Assembly (NCBI RefSeq): GCF_003945595.2
Contig: NW_024104418.1
Coordinates: forward strand, 240,193-304,192
Direction: 5' to 3'
From: Pipra filicauda
Taxonomy: Eukaryota > Chordata > Aves > Passeriformes > Pipridae
Length of the DNA: 64,000 bases
The position numbers and the translations under genes were made by a program. Positions 63,448-64,000 of the stretch are shown one piece after another. How positions within the stretch are numbered: position 1 is the stretch's first letter; each line of letters starts with the position of its first letter. The notes beneath the pieces are model-generated. The model made no database searches. It had not been told where the DNA came from and worked only from the letters and a program-made list of their open reading frames with translations.

Positions 63448-63585
63448 TCAGTTCTCCAGGATGGCACTTGTAGCCATGTGCTGGAAAAAAAGCTTCTTGG
63501 CCTCTGCACAGAATTCCCCTTCACCACCTGGTAGTAGGGGGATGCTGAGCAGTAGCACATCCTGGATGGAGAGCGCTCCTTCCAG
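63448..63585 (-). CDS. Candidate 3'-terminal coding exon, gene unidentified
   Basis: On the minus strand a good acceptor (tctccctcttctggctcag, ending at 63586) is followed by 45 open codons and a TGA at 63448-63450. The peptide has an even, protein-like composition: LEGALSIQDV at its start, a hydrophobic LLLSIPLLP stretch, then a charged EFCAEAKKLFFQHM part and the end SAILEN. If real, it is the last exon of a minus-strand gene whose other exons lie beyond 64000, with a 3' UTR running through the CR1 at 62538-63110. An AATAAA on this strand near 61951 could serve it. I cannot name the gene. A 45-codon open frame after an acceptor-like site can occur by chance. Confidence 0.3.
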   Translation of the reverse strand: MEGALSIQDVLLLSIPLLPGGEGEFCAEAKKLFFQHMATSAILEN

Positions 63586-64000
63586 CTGAGCCAGAAGAGG
63601 GAGACCAAGGATGCACTAAGCCAGATGCCAACTCCTTTCACTTCTGCCCGTGCCCCTGCTCGTTTTTTCTTTCGGGAAAACCAGGTTGCAATTTCTGTAC
63701 CTGTATGAACTCTAATTTATGTAATTTATAATGTAGAAACCATCATGTTGGAGCCATGCAACCACACTGCCTGTAAAAGAACCTGACAAGGCCTAACACA
63801 GCATTTTGAAATCCTGGAGATTGTTAAGGTACATAAAACAGCTATACAACTTGCTAGAAACACAGGCCTTAATAAATATCTATTTTTAAAGCTGGGAAAC
63901 TTAATTGCTGGTACAAGAAACCTGTTTGGTCTTGAGAGGCAGCTTGCTGTGTTTGTGAATAAAAAATACATCCTACAGCTGCCTTCATTTCTATAAACCA
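63586..64000. other. Right edge, possible intron
   Basis: If the terminal exon at 63448-63585 is real, this is its upstream intron on the minus strand. No further exon is visible before the window ends. Confidence 0.3.

Overview
This window looks like bird nuclear DNA, most likely from a songbird. The main evidence is more than twenty CR1 (chicken repeat 1) LINE fragments in both orientations, several with the typical avian CR1 3' end in which a pyrimidine-rich stretch is followed by copies of an ATTCTATGA-like octamer. A broken copy of an ITPRIPL1-like gene, a family I recall as expanded in passerines, supports this. The DNA is mostly AT-rich, has no bacterial or viral gene organisation, and reads as intergenic or intronic desert.

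Layout: 1-40,400 is AT-rich non-coding DNA dotted with CR1 relics. These include an inverted pair at 8,618-9,352, a long 3' piece at 13,888-14,452, an internally deleted copy at 27,003-27,780 that joins the endonuclease region directly to the 3' end, and an old copy at 31,265-32,022 split by a solo retroviral LTR at 31,472-31,903. An AT microsatellite tract (39,836-40,250) leads into a GC-rich island at 40,400-43,800. This island carries the most interesting object in the window: an uninterrupted 863-codon minus-strand reading frame (40,521-43,112) for a disordered, repeat-built protein with a basic N-terminal part, a 113-residue tandem duplication, an acidic 11-residue repeat and an arginine-rich C-terminal helix. 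I recognise no known family in it. A reverse-transcriptase relic of CR1 lies just upstream of it on the opposite strand.

From 44,000 to 57,300 the AT-rich desert resumes with further CR1 pieces. A second, smaller GC-rich island (57,380-58,240) holds the start of an ITPRIPL1-like gene on the minus strand, disabled by a frameshift, an in-frame stop and loss of the catalytic-like domain. The right end has more CR1 and one weak candidate 3'-terminal exon (63,448-63,585, minus) of a gene that would extend beyond the window.

No operon, CRISPR, rRNA or tRNA was seen. The genes do not form a pathway. The common theme is that gene-like GC-rich islands sit in a repeat-rich desert, as expected if copies were brought in by duplication. 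All family assignments come from reading translated sequence by eye, without database searches.
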